Positions 1-8,392 of a stretch of 26,534 bases of DNA are shown here, piece by piece. Numbering within the stretch: the stretch's first letter is position 1; each line of letters begins with the position of its first letter. The stretch lies in assembly GCA_964608735.1 (NCBI GenBank), contig CAZSPL010000025.1, positions 1 through 26,534 on the forward strand, read 5' to 3'. The notes under the pieces are model-generated. The model made no database searches. It saw nothing but the letters and a program-made list of their open reading frames with translations, and was not told the DNA's origin. Origin of the DNA: CAZSPL01 sp964608735 (GTDB lineage Bacteria; JAJVIF01; JAPKYR01; CAZSPL01). A program made the position numbers and the translations under genes.

Positions 1-2
1 CT

Positions 3-374
3 TTATCGAGCTTCTTCAGAAGCATTTGCCCCGGTTTGAGTGGTAGCGCTGTCTCCGGCAGGTGGAGCCACGGAGGGCTCTTCCGCTATGGTTCCCACGG
101 GTTCTGTCTTAGCCTGAACCGCGGGACTCTTGACCTTTTTCCCGAGATTCTTCACCAGTTTCCTGACCGAGTCGGTGGGAATCGCGCCCTTCTTCACCCA
201 CGAGTTATATAGGTCCATATCGATCTCGAGGGGCTTTGTCTTCCGCTGGGGCAAATAATACCCGAGATTCTCGAGCACCACGCCGCCACGGGGGGAGCGT
301 GAATCCATAACAACCACGCGGTAGGATGCCTGCTTCGGCATGCCGGTACGCTTCAATCGAATCTTGACAGCCAA
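3..374 (-). CDS. rpsP: 30S ribosomal protein S16
   Basis: Small-subunit ribosomal protein S16, which binds 16S rRNA early in 30S assembly. The first 80 or so residues match the family: the AVKIRLKR start, the SYRVVVMDSRSPRGG stretch and the GAIPTDSVRKL stretch. I place the start at a TTG (372-374), because an AGGAGA ribosome-binding site lies 6 bases upstream and translation from there begins exactly at the family N-terminus; the frame is open further upstream to 407 but that part does not look like S16. The protein is 123 residues, longer than the usual 80-90, because of a roughly 40-residue Ala/Pro/Thr/Glu-rich tail that looks disordered. It lies downstream of ffh in the same orientation, a common bacterial arrangement. 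The stop TAA is at 3-5, so the gene is complete at the window edge. Confidence 0.95.
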   Translation of the reverse strand: MAVKIRLKRTGMPKQASYRVVVMDSRSPRGGVVLENLGYYLPQRKTKPLEIDMDLYNSWVKKGAIPTDSVRKLVKNLGKKVKSPAVQAKTEPVGTIAEEPSVAPPAGDSATTQTGANASEEAR

Positions 375-413
375 TCTATGTCTCCTAAAATCAAACTCAA
401 AAGACAAGCAGGA

Positions 414-442
414 ATACTACCATTTTTCGGTATTTTGGGCAA
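414..442 (-). promoter_or_regulatory. candidate promoter for rpsP
   Basis: On the minus strand, TTGCCC (442-437) and TAGTAT (419-414) are separated by 17 bases; each matches four of six bases of the sigma70 consensus. They lie in the 102-base gap between ffh and rpsP, about 40 bases ahead of the rpsP start. This would give rpsP its own promoter in addition to read-through from ffh. The match is only moderate. Confidence 0.3.
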
Positions 443-476
443 CCTTTAAATCACGCAATGGACTTTTTTTCCCGAC

Positions 477-1862
477 CTACTTCCTCTTCCTGCGGCTGCC
501 CTTGTCTTTCTTGCGACGCTTCTTGCCGGACCCCTTCAGCCCCCCGGCGGGACGCCTGAAGCGCATGTTGCCGCCGGTGAACTGCTCGATCATCACCTTG
601 GCCTGGTCGAATTGCTTGCATAACGCGTTAACTTCGTTGACCTCGACCCCCGCGCCGCCGGCGATGCGTTCCTTGCGCGAGCGGGTGATTATCTCGGGAT
701 TCCGCCTCTCATCGGGGGTCATGCTGAGTATCATTGCTTCCATGTGCGAGAATTTCTTCGGGTCGATATCGTCAAGTTGTTTCGCTACGCCGCCCATGCC
801 CGGGATCATGCCCACGAGGCCCTGGAGCGGCCCGAGCTTCTTCAACTGCTGGAACTGGTTATAAAAATCCTCGAAATTGAATTTCTTTTCCAGGATCTTC
901 CGCTGCATCTCGAGCGCGTCTTCCTGCTCTATCTCGGTCTCCACCTTCTCCACGAGGCTGAGCACGTCGCCCATGCCGAGAATACGTCCCGCCATCCGGT
1001 CGGGATGGAATTTCTCGATGCCCTTCAGGTCCTCGCCGGTGCCCGCGAATACGATCGGTACCCCGGTGACATGCCGCACGCTGATAGCCGCGCCGCCCCT
1101 GGCGTCGCCGTCGAGCTTCGTCAGTATCGCGCCGGTGATGCCTACCGTTTCGTTGAAGCTCCGGGCGATGTTTACCGCGTCCTGGCCCGTCATCGAATCG
1201 ACGATGAGGAAGACATTAGAATTTGCCGCGAGCATTTTCTTCAGGCGCCGCACTTCGTCCATCATCTCGTCGTCGATATGCACGCGCCCGGCGGTGTCGT
1301 AGATAATCAAATCGGATGCGGTCTGAAGCGCGCGCTTACGGCCTTCGAGCATGATGCGCTCGACGTCCTGCGTGTCTTCCATCGAGAAAACATCGATGCC
1401 GCCGCGTTCGCCGACGACATGAAGCTGCTGGATCGCGGCGGGACGATAGACATCGAGGGCGACGAGCAGCGGCTTGAGCCCGAGCCCCTTGTAATGAAGC
1501 CCGATCTTGGCGGCCATCGACGTCTTGCCGGAACCCTGCAGGCCGACGAGCATAACTTCGTTCAGCCTTCCCTTCGCGATATCCGGCTCTACCGCGACCC
1601 CGCCGAGGATATCGACAAGCTCATCCCTGACGACCTTCACAATCTGCTGGCCGGGTGTAAGGCTTGAGAGTATCTCCTCGCCGACCGCTTTCTCGCGTAT
1701 CCCGTCGATGAAATCCTTGACGACGCGGAAATTGACATCGGCATCGAGCAGTGCGAGGCGTATCTCTCGCAAGCCTTCATCCACGGCGGCAGCGTTGAGC
1801 TTCCCGCGGCCGGAAATCTTCCTGAATGCTTCCTGCAGTTTTTCCGTAAGTCTGTCGAACAT
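477..1862 (-). CDS. ffh: signal recognition particle protein Ffh (SRP54)
   Basis: GTPase subunit of the signal recognition particle; with 4.5S RNA it recognises signal sequences on translating ribosomes and docks with FtsY for co-translational membrane insertion. The domains run in the usual order: helical N domain (residues 1-90), G domain with P-loop GLQGSGKT (107-114), DTAGR (189-193) and TKLDGD (248-253), then a methionine-rich M domain (about 325-435) with the GMIPGMGG finger-loop region, ending in a Lys/Arg-rich tail. At 461 residues it is full length. The ATG at 1860-1862 starts exactly at the family N-terminus (MFDRLTEKLQ), although no clear Shine-Dalgarno is visible. It is followed by rpsP and preceded by its own promoter. 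Confidence 0.98.
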   Translation of the reverse strand: MFDRLTEKLQEAFRKISGRGKLNAAAVDEGLREIRLALLDADVNFRVVKDFIDGIREKAVGEEILSSLTPGQQIVKVVRDELVDILGGVAVEPDIAKGRLNEVMLVGLQGSGKTSMAAKIGLHYKGLGLKPLLVALDVYRPAAIQQLHVVGERGGIDVFSMEDTQDVERIMLEGRKRALQTASDLIIYDTAGRVHIDDEMMDEVRRLKKMLAANSNVFLIVDSMTGQDAVNIARSFNETVGITGAILTKLDGDARGGAAISVRHVTGVPIVFAGTGEDLKGIEKFHPDRMAGRILGMGDVLSLVEKVETEIEQEDALEMQRKILEKKFNFEDFYNQFQQLKKLGPLQGLVGMIPGMGGVAKQLDDIDPKKFSHMEAMILSMTPDERRNPEIITRSRKERIAGGAGVEVNEVNALCKQFDQAKVMIEQFTGGNMRFRRPAGGLKGSGKKRRKKDKGSRRKRK

Positions 1863-1894
1863 CGTTTATGCCACGTTGCCCCGAAGGACGCGTA

Positions 1895-1924
1895 ACTATA
1901 GCGGAAAATACGCCGACGATTCAA
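1895..1924 (-). promoter_or_regulatory. sigma70-like promoter for ffh
   Basis: On the minus strand, TTGAAT (1924-1919) and TATAGT (1900-1895) are separated by 18 bases, matching four and five of six consensus positions. The start site would fall near 1888, giving a 5' leader of about 25 bases before the ffh ATG. It lies just past the pilT terminator hairpin, so ffh-rpsP appears to be a separate transcription unit. Confidence 0.6.
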
Positions 1925-1929
1925 ATCCA

Positions 1930-1960
1930 CCCAAAAGAAAGTGCTACGAACACGTAGCAC
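1930..1960 (-). terminator. intrinsic terminator of pilT
   Basis: A perfect 8-bp inverted repeat, GTGCTACG (1941-1948) and CGTAGCAC (1953-1960), with a 4-base loop. Read on the minus strand it is followed directly by TTTCTTTT (1940-1933), as expected for a Rho-independent terminator. It lies 41 bases past the pilT stop codon and before the ffh promoter. Confidence 0.75.
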
Positions 1961-2000
1961 GTAATTGTCACATCCGACTTCCGTGAGATACCGGCTTCCG

Positions 2001-3299
2001 TTACTTCTTCCTCATCCGTTCCTGCTGCTTGCGCTGCCATTCTTCCTGCTGCTTGAACCAGTCATCCTCGCCGTCCTTTGTTTCCTGCGCCCCGAACGTG
2101 ATCGGCTTTTTCTCATCCTTCGATTTCCCGTAGCCCGAGGCGGCATACTCATCCCGCCTTATGGCATCCGCATCTTTCTTCGCGGCGGCGATCGCCTTCT
2201 CGCCCTTCTCGCGGTCCTTATCCAGCGATTCGGCGTCTTCCTCGAGCAGGAATTCAAGCAGGTCGTCGGGGTCGTTCGCAAGCTCGACGCCCTTCGCCTT
2301 GTCGATGTAGCCGGTCTGGATCGCCATCTTGATGCTGTGTTCGAGAGTGACCATACCCTGCTGCTTGCCCGACTGGAGGACTATGTCGATCTGGAAGACC
2401 TTGTTCTCCCGGATGAGGTTTCGGACCGCGTTGGTCATCATCATCACTTCGAACAGGGCACGCCGTCCCTTCCCGTCTTTCATGCGCACCAGCACCTGGC
2501 TGACAACCGCTCTCAGACAAATTGATAACTGGGTTCGAATCTGCGGCTGCTGGGCGGGTGGGTAGATGTCGATGATACGGTTGATTGTGTCGGCGGCGCC
2601 CGACGTGTGCAGGGTCGCCAGCACCAGGTGGCCTGTTTCAGCGGCCGTAAGCGCCATCGACGTGGTTTCGAGGTCGCGCATCTCGCCTACGAGGACCACG
2701 TCGGGGTCCTGCCTCAGGGCTTCGCGGATGCCGTCGTGGAAACTCATGCAGTCGCGCCCGACCTCGCGCTGGTCGATCAGGCTGAGCATGTTTTTATGCT
2801 TGTATTCTATCGGGTCTTCCAGTGTGAGGATATGCTCCGAGCGCGTGTGGTTGATATAGTTGATCATCGTGGCGAGGGTGGTTGTCTTGCCGGAGCCGGT
2901 AGGCCCGACCACCAGTACGAGGCCGCGGGGGAACTTCGCGATGGTGCGCACTATTTCGGGAAGCCCGAGTTCCTCGAACGTCGGAAGATGTTCGGGGATC
3001 AATCGAAACGCCGCCCCTACCCTGTCGTTCTGATGATAAACCGAGCAGCGCAGGCGGCCGACGCCTTCGAGCACATGTGCGAAGTCGACACAGAGGTTTT
3101 TCTCGAAACGTTCCCTGTCGAAGGGAACGAGAAGGTAGTCAACCGCGTTCTCCATGAAATCCACGCTAACCACCGGCTCGCCGTCGTCAGGCCCCAGCAT
3201 CCCGAGTATCCTGTAGTACGGGTGCGTCCCGACCTGCAGATGAAGGTCGCTGGCGCCTTTCCGCACCATCTTGTCGAACAGGTGTATAAGCTTTTCCAT
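2001..3299 (-). CDS. pilT: type IV pilus twitching motility ATPase PilT
   Basis: Hexameric cytoplasmic ATPase that powers type IV pilus retraction. Visible motifs are Walker A GPTGSGKT (132-139), the Asp box EDPIEY (161-166), the Walker B region DPDVVLVGEMRD (198-209) and the His box ending ATLHT (228-232). The retraction-type motif AVRNLIRE (291-298) favours PilT over the extension ATPase PilB. The conserved core ends near residue 350; a further 80 residues form a highly charged Lys/Glu/Asp/Gln tail ending in KQQERMRKK, longer than in a typical PilT of 340-370 residues. The ATG at 3297-3299 has a GAGGTG ribosome-binding site 7 bases upstream. No other pilus genes lie in the window, so whether it works in motility or competence cannot be told. 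Confidence 0.95.
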   Translation of the reverse strand: MEKLIHLFDKMVRKGASDLHLQVGTHPYYRILGMLGPDDGEPVVSVDFMENAVDYLLVPFDRERFEKNLCVDFAHVLEGVGRLRCSVYHQNDRVGAAFRLIPEHLPTFEELGLPEIVRTIAKFPRGLVLVVGPTGSGKTTTLATMINYINHTRSEHILTLEDPIEYKHKNMLSLIDQREVGRDCMSFHDGIREALRQDPDVVLVGEMRDLETTSMALTAAETGHLVLATLHTSGAADTINRIIDIYPPAQQPQIRTQLSICLRAVVSQVLVRMKDGKGRRALFEVMMMTNAVRNLIRENKVFQIDIVLQSGKQQGMVTLEHSIKMAIQTGYIDKAKGVELANDPDDLLEFLLEEDAESLDKDREKGEKAIAAAKKDADAIRRDEYAASGYGKSKDEKKPITFGAQETKDGEDDWFKQQEEWQRKQQERMRKK

Positions 3300-3339
3300 T
3301 CGCCGGCACCTCTATGGCGTATTCCGTTATCCCTACGCA

Positions 3340-3396
3340 CCCATATTATACATAATCATTACAATCATGCACCGGTCTTGAATATTTGCCCGGTGC
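3340..3396. promoter_or_regulatory. divergent promoter region between pilT and the YfhO operon
   Basis: This spacer between divergent genes is markedly AT-rich. The minus strand carries a perfect -10 hexamer TATAAT (3350-3345) suited to pilT, without a good -35. The plus strand carries TACAAT (3360-3365) as a possible -10 for the YfhO operon, also without a -35. Beside it is a perfect 7-bp inverted repeat, GCACCGG (3369-3375) and CCGGTGC (3390-3396), separated by 14 bases, which could be an operator reached by both promoters. Only the elements are seen; their function is inferred. Confidence 0.4.
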
Positions 3397-3445
3397 TTCA
3401 AAAGAACCCCGCTTATGGTTATACTGGTTTCATCCTGTGAACCCG

Positions 3446-5725
3446 ATGAATGGAGCAACGGATAAACTTCGCTCAAGGCTCTTCGACTACGAACGGCCCG
3501 ACCTCATATTCTGGGCTTTCCTGGTCGTCCTCGCCCTTTTTCTTTTCCTGCCATTCCTCAAGCCCGGATACATGCTCCTTCCATTTCCCGACACTGTCTA
3601 CACGCGGACCCTTACCGACAGCGGCTACAGCTTCCCGCGGGATGACGCATTCCGCACGGGATTCGATGTCAACCTGCATTTTCAGCCGTGGAGCGTATAT
3701 GTCGCCGAAAGGCTGAAGCAGGGCGAAATCCCCTGGTGGAACCCCTACAACTTCTGCGGGCATCCATGCTTCGCGAACAGCCTCTACCAGGTAACCTATA
3801 TCCCGCGGATAATATTTTCCCTCACGCTCGCCCCGGAAAATGTCCAGACCGCGCTGGCGATGCTTCATTTTCTCATCACGGGATTCGGGTTCTACTACTT
3901 CCTCAAAGCATTCCATATCAGGCCCTTAGCCGCGGGATTCGCCACGCTGCTCCTGCTGATGAAATTCAGCCACCCGACGGTACTTATGATGAGCACGAAT
4001 GTCGTCTCGCTCGCCTATGCACCCATATGCCTGCTCATCGCGATCAAATTAATCCGTGGCGGAAGATGGCTGTGGACATTGCCCCTCGCGATTTTCATCA
4101 GCACGATAATCTCAAACGGCTACCCGGTATTTACAGTTCACTTCACGTATCTCGGCATCGCGTTGCTGGTTTTTGAAATCCTGAAACTGCGAAGAAGTGG
4201 CGATGCGAATATCCCCGGGAATCTCATCAAAGTAATCGCGGCGGTCGTGATGGGCTTTCTTTTTTCGCTGACGCAGATAATTCCGCTCATGCAGCTCTAT
4301 CCGATGTCGGTGCGCCCGGAGCTTACGAGAAGCATGCTGGTGCATTACGGGATAAACCCGTCGCATCTCGGTTTGATATTCCTCCTGAACCTGTTATCTC
4401 CCGCCGGGATAGCTTCGCGGTACACATCCGGTGAATTCGCGGCATATTCCAACCTCTACCTCGGCCTCCTGCCCTGCCTGATTGTCCTGCCATTCTACGG
4501 CCAGTCCCGGACGAGCGAATATCGGTTCTTCATCATCGCGGCAATCATAACGGCTCTCATATCGTTCTCATCGACGGCGTTTTATATCGCGATGAAAATC
4601 ATCCCCGGGATGGGGCTGTCGCCATCGCCGCCGTTCCCACTGATGTTCTACTGCGCGATAACCGCCGTTGCATTCTCGCTCAACGCCATCCTCTCTCCCG
4701 CGGCTGACGGCATGAAACGCGGCGGCATCTCAATTCTCGTCATGCTCATAGCCTTCGTGGGTATCCCCTACGCCGCCGCGTTCCTCGTGGGCAGGAACCT
4801 CGGCGGAGTATTCGGAGATTTCGAATTCTATAAAATGAACTATGCCGGGGTCGGATTCTTCCTTGGGCAGTTCATCCTCATCTTCAGCATCATTCTTTTG
4901 TTTACGGGCTCGGACCGGCGGTTTTCGCGATACCTCCTCATCTTCGCGTTTCTCGTCGTGTCCACAACATATATTCAACTCGCTAAGACAATGGTACACG
5001 GCGAATCGGACGGGAATTCCTTCGCGATTACCTGCAAGGGAACGAATACTCGGCTCAACGAACCCCGCTACTTCAATGCATCCGGCACGTCGGTATTGAC
5101 GCCGAACATCAATATATATCCCGGCATGAGAACGGCGCAGGGATACGAAAGCCTGCTTCTGAAAAATTATGCCGACACATACGAGAAATTCATCGGCGGA
5201 AGCCTCTGGCGGATGAGGCTCGCGGAATCGAAGCGAGGGGTCGCGCCGGTGGAGTTTCTGAAGGAAGCCGGTGTCGGGAAAGTTATCGTGCATCCGGATG
5301 ACGTTCCCGATGCGCGCATCGAAGACATATGCGGCGTCGAGCTTCATGTCGTCGATGCCGGTTACCCCGAATGCGTCATCTCAAGCGGCTCCTGCGCGAT
5401 GAACCGCGTCAGCCCGGAACTGATACGAATCGACATCGATACCGAAAAAAATGCGAGCATGAATATCGCCGAGACATTTTACCCGGCATGGAAATATCGA
5501 ATCGAGGGTGAGGAAAAGAGTTTCGATGTTCAGCAAAGCGATGAGGGTTTCATGCAAATCCCGAATCTCAAGCCGGGTAAATATTCGGTTGAGCTGTTCT
5601 ATCAGCCATCGCTTGAAATACTCGGTTTATGGCTTTCGGCGGCTTTCTTCATCATCTCAATAATATTGATTATCCGGCTCGACGGGAAAGATATTGGACG
5701 AGGTCGGAAAAACAAAGCTGCTTGA
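3446..5725 (+). CDS. YfhO-family polytopic membrane protein (first tandem copy)
   Basis: Large membrane protein resembling the YfhO family, GT-C-like proteins; YfhO of Bacillus is linked to glycosylation of lipoteichoic acid, but substrates elsewhere are largely unknown. After one membrane segment there is an extracytoplasmic loop with LPFPDTVY and the aromatic stretch FQPW...PWWNPYNFCGHP...TYIPR, then about ten hydrophobic segments, then a soluble C-terminal beta-rich region (APRYF-type motif, FYPAWKYRIEG) and a final membrane helix. The family shows the same PGW-type motif near the end. I take the ATG at 3446 (759 residues), which aligns with the start of the second copy; no strong ribosome-binding site is visible and in-frame TTG/GTG codons lie upstream. 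It overlaps the next gene by 32 bases. Family confidence is good, function unproven. Confidence 0.75.
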   Translation: MNGATDKLRSRLFDYERPDLIFWAFLVVLALFLFLPFLKPGYMLLPFPDTVYTRTLTDSGYSFPRDDAFRTGFDVNLHFQPWSVYVAERLKQGEIPWWNPYNFCGHPCFANSLYQVTYIPRIIFSLTLAPENVQTALAMLHFLITGFGFYYFLKAFHIRPLAAGFATLLLLMKFSHPTVLMMSTNVVSLAYAPICLLIAIKLIRGGRWLWTLPLAIFISTIISNGYPVFTVHFTYLGIALLVFEILKLRRSGDANIPGNLIKVIAAVVMGFLFSLTQIIPLMQLYPMSVRPELTRSMLVHYGINPSHLGLIFLLNLLSPAGIASRYTSGEFAAYSNLYLGLLPCLIVLPFYGQSRTSEYRFFIIAAIITALISFSSTAFYIAMKIIPGMGLSPSPPFPLMFYCAITAVAFSLNAILSPAADGMKRGGISILVMLIAFVGIPYAAAFLVGRNLGGVFGDFEFYKMNYAGVGFFLGQFILIFSIILLFTGSDRRFSRYLLIFAFLVVSTTYIQLAKTMVHGESDGNSFAITCKGTNTRLNEPRYFNASGTSVLTPNINIYPGMRTAQGYESLLLKNYADTYEKFIGGSLWRMRLAESKRGVAPVEFLKEAGVGKVIVHPDDVPDARIEDICGVELHVVDAGYPECVISSGSCAMNRVSPELIRIDIDTEKNASMNIAETFYPAWKYRIEGEEKSFDVQQSDEGFMQIPNLKPGKYSVELFYQPSLEILGLWLSAAFFIISIILIIRLDGKDIGRGRKNKAA

Positions 5726-7898
5726 CTATGAAAAATCCGATTGGATTTTCATCGCCGTCCTCTTTCTTGTTGGGCTATGGCTGCTCGGGCCGGGGTTCAT
5801 CCCGAACCGGATGATGCTTCCCATCCCCGATGACGTCTATGTCAACCCGGATATAGCCTATGACATCCCTGTCGGCGCGGTGCCGATTTCCGACACGAAT
5901 CTCGAATATCAGCCATGGAACGACTATGCCTGCTCGCGCTTGAAGAAAGGCGAGATGCCGTGGTGGAATCCATATAACCTCTGCGGAACGCCATTCTATG
6001 CCGACAGCCTGAATCAGCTCACATACATCCCACGCTTGATACTCAGCATCATACTACCGTCGGAAATGGTGCTCACGGTTCTCGCGCTGATGCATCTGCT
6101 TCTCGCGGGCATCGGATTCTACTACCTGATGAAGGCATTCAATGCTTCGCCTGTCGCGGCGGGACTCGCGGCATTCGTCATCGTATTCAAGTTCTCGCAT
6201 CCCACCGTAATGATGATGCCGCCGGTCGCGTTGACGCTCGCGTACATGCCCGCGATCCTTCTGCTGATAGTCAAAATGATCCGCGGCGGACGCTGGCTCT
6301 ACATTCTCCTCCTCGCAATATGCCTGAGTTGCATCATCTCATCCGGCTATCCCGTTTTCGTGGTTCACATGCTCTATCTTGGCATCGCGGTCGTAGTGTT
6401 TGAATACATCAGAACGCCGGAACGCAAGTCGCAAACAATCGGGAGAATCATCCTTGCGGGAATTCTCGGCTTGATGTTCTCCCTCGCTCAACTGATACCG
6501 CTTTATCTCTTCTACACGCTTTCGGCGAGGACCGCGGCGGGACAAGCCCTGTCAAATTTCCATGTCGACTTCAGGCACATCGCGCTGATGCTCTACCAGA
6601 ACCTGATAATCCCGTTGTGGGACAAGAGCGACCCGTATTCCCCGATGCTCAAATTCGGAAACCTGTATTACGGCCTTATCCCGATACTCCTCCTGCTACC
6701 GTTCTACGGGCAATGGAAAGATTCGCGCTACAGGTTCTATTTCATCACATCGCTCGTAATCGGCGCGATATGTTTCATCACACCGGTCGCGCGGCTGTTT
6801 CTCCTCATCGTTCCCGGAGCGAGGCTGACCGTACTGATGCCCTACCCGGCCCTGTTTCTGTGCCTGACGATTGCATTTGGATTATCGCTGCAGCGGATAC
6901 TGACCGGATTTCGTGAGAATATTAGTTTTCACAAAATCCCTGTCATTATAGTTGCATTGCTGTTTCTCGCGCTTCCGGCGGCAATGAGACTCATGAGTAA
7001 TCAGCCCGACGATTTCTCCCCGAATTTCATCGCATATTCAATCGTGCTGATAATCCTTGTCGGATGTCTGCTTTTTCGAACAATAAATAAGCGAAGTAGG
7101 CTCGCCATAGGAGTTTTCATCGCGCTGCTTGCGGTGAGCTATCTTCCGATGATGACCAAATGGACGACATTCTACAGCCCCGACAACGGTTCTTTCGGTT
7201 TGCGGGTCAAGCGGAACGGCCCGATAGACGAATTCGCGGCGCTTAACGCGCCAAGATATTTCAACGCCACAAGCTCGGCATTTCTGGAATCGAATATCAA
7301 CATCTACCCGCGGATGCGATTCGTCCAGGGCTACGACAGCCTTATTCTAAGCCACTTTGCCGATGGGTACAGGGCACATGTTCCCGGCGGGATAATCGCG
7401 AAGAAACGGCTCACGACCAGGGAATACGGCAAATGGGACGAATATCTCGCCGAAACCGGAACCGGGTCTGAAATTATAAATCCCCTGCAGCGAAAGTGGA
7501 GCGTGTCGATTTCAATTACCGGGAATGAGGTGCCGATTGAAGAGATCAACGCACCTGAATATGTAATGGACGGGCGCGGCTTCGAGATTGAGCGGCGCAA
7601 GCCGGAACTGTACACCTTGACGGCTTTAGCGGGGGATGTGGGAGATTTGCGAATCGCGGAGACATGGTATCCCGGATGGGTCAACGATGTAAATGAAATG
7701 GGGCCCCGTCCGATGGGAATGACTCAGAATGGTTTCATGCGGCTTTCCGACACTCCCACAACGAGCTTTGAAGGAATCATCTACTACAACCCATGGCTCG
7801 AAAAGCTGAGCATTACTTTGTCCATCGTGTCATTTATAATAAGCCTGATAGCGATAAGCGCTCTTGATTGCAGGGAGAAATTGAAACCAGAGAAATGA
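5694..7898 (+). CDS. YfhO-family polytopic membrane protein (second tandem copy)
   Basis: Paralogue of the preceding gene with the same layout: short cytosolic N-terminus (LLDYEKSDW against LFDYERPDL), one membrane segment, an extracytoplasmic loop with LPIPDDVY and YQPW...PWWNPYNLCGTP...TYIPR, many hydrophobic segments, a C-terminal soluble region with APRYFNAT, INIYPRMRFVQGYDSL and WYPGW, and a last membrane helix. It is 734 residues from a TTG at 5694, the only start codon in the frame before the first membrane segment; this lies inside the previous gene, giving a 32-base overlap and probable translational coupling. The shared aromatic and acidic loop residues are the likeliest functional site by analogy with GT-C enzymes, which is inference. 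The pair may act as a heteromer or have diverged in substrate. Confidence 0.75.
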   Translation: MDEVGKTKLLDYEKSDWIFIAVLFLVGLWLLGPGFIPNRMMLPIPDDVYVNPDIAYDIPVGAVPISDTNLEYQPWNDYACSRLKKGEMPWWNPYNLCGTPFYADSLNQLTYIPRLILSIILPSEMVLTVLALMHLLLAGIGFYYLMKAFNASPVAAGLAAFVIVFKFSHPTVMMMPPVALTLAYMPAILLLIVKMIRGGRWLYILLLAICLSCIISSGYPVFVVHMLYLGIAVVVFEYIRTPERKSQTIGRIILAGILGLMFSLAQLIPLYLFYTLSARTAAGQALSNFHVDFRHIALMLYQNLIIPLWDKSDPYSPMLKFGNLYYGLIPILLLLPFYGQWKDSRYRFYFITSLVIGAICFITPVARLFLLIVPGARLTVLMPYPALFLCLTIAFGLSLQRILTGFRENISFHKIPVIIVALLFLALPAAMRLMSNQPDDFSPNFIAYSIVLIILVGCLLFRTINKRSRLAIGVFIALLAVSYLPMMTKWTTFYSPDNGSFGLRVKRNGPIDEFAALNAPRYFNATSSAFLESNINIYPRMRFVQGYDSLILSHFADGYRAHVPGGIIAKKRLTTREYGKWDEYLAETGTGSEIINPLQRKWSVSISITGNEVPIEEINAPEYVMDGRGFEIERRKPELYTLTALAGDVGDLRIAETWYPGWVNDVNEMGPRPMGMTQNGFMRLSDTPTTSFEGIIYYNPWLEKLSITLSIVSFIISLIAISALDCREKLKPEK

Positions 7899-8392
7899 GC
7901 CTGATGCGATGGATAGCCTGCCGATGGATACCCCCCGGCGCGAAAGCCGCGACGAGTTTGCGCATGTATCACGAATTCCTCGAAGCGCTGGTCGATGGGA
8001 AGGATATCGATTCCGATGAAACTCTCAGGAACCGGATTGTGGATGCCGCGGCGGAACTCGGCGACTCCCTCGCCGGTGAAGTGCGCGATACATTCAACCT
8101 CGGCGATTCGATAACCGATGCGGTCGATGCGTGGAAAATCGGCTGCGTCGCGGGAGGGGTGAAATATCGCGTCGTGAAGGAAGGCGACAAATATGTCTTC
8201 CATCACCCGGTATGCCCGATGCACGCATATTTCACCGAACGCGGCATCGTGCCATGCGAACACCTGTGCATGCCGACGGTGATACGTATCGCCGAATCCA
8301 TCTGCCCCGGATGCGAAGTTGAAATCATCCGCAAAGGCAGCCTCGAATCGACCTGCATCAAGGCGATAAGGCCGAGGAGAGGGGATTCATGA
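7895..8392 (+). CDS. small cysteine-rich protein of unknown function
   Basis: I do not firmly recognise this 165-residue protein. The N-terminal half is mainly helical and acidic; the C-terminal half holds six cysteines in the pattern HPVCPMH, PCEHLC, ICPGC and STC. The Cys spacing and the Lys-Glu-Gly-x-Lys-Tyr lead-in resemble the C-terminal region of ATC-hydrolase-like proteins (L-2-amino-thiazoline-4-carboxylate hydrolase family), but this is a weak pattern match. There is no signal peptide or membrane segment. The ATG at 7895 overlaps the upstream stop as ATGA, and its own stop overlaps the tsaC start in the same way, so it is translated as part of the four-gene operon. An in-frame TTG at 7868 is a less likely start. 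The cysteines suggest metal or Fe-S binding or thiol chemistry. Confidence 0.7.
   Translation: MSLMRWIACRWIPPGAKAATSLRMYHEFLEALVDGKDIDSDETLRNRIVDAAAELGDSLAGEVRDTFNLGDSITDAVDAWKIGCVAGGVKYRVVKEGDKYVFHHPVCPMHAYFTERGIVPCEHLCMPTVIRIAESICPGCEVEIIRKGSLESTCIKAIRPRRGDS

Noticed and set aside
375..407. Extended N-terminus for S16
   Set aside because: Open frame continues to 407, but the extra residues are not part of the family and the TTG at 372-374 has a well-placed AGGAGA site.
744..1667. Long plus-strand open frame inside ffh
   Set aside because: Antisense shadow of a highly conserved gene; no start site context and no motif.
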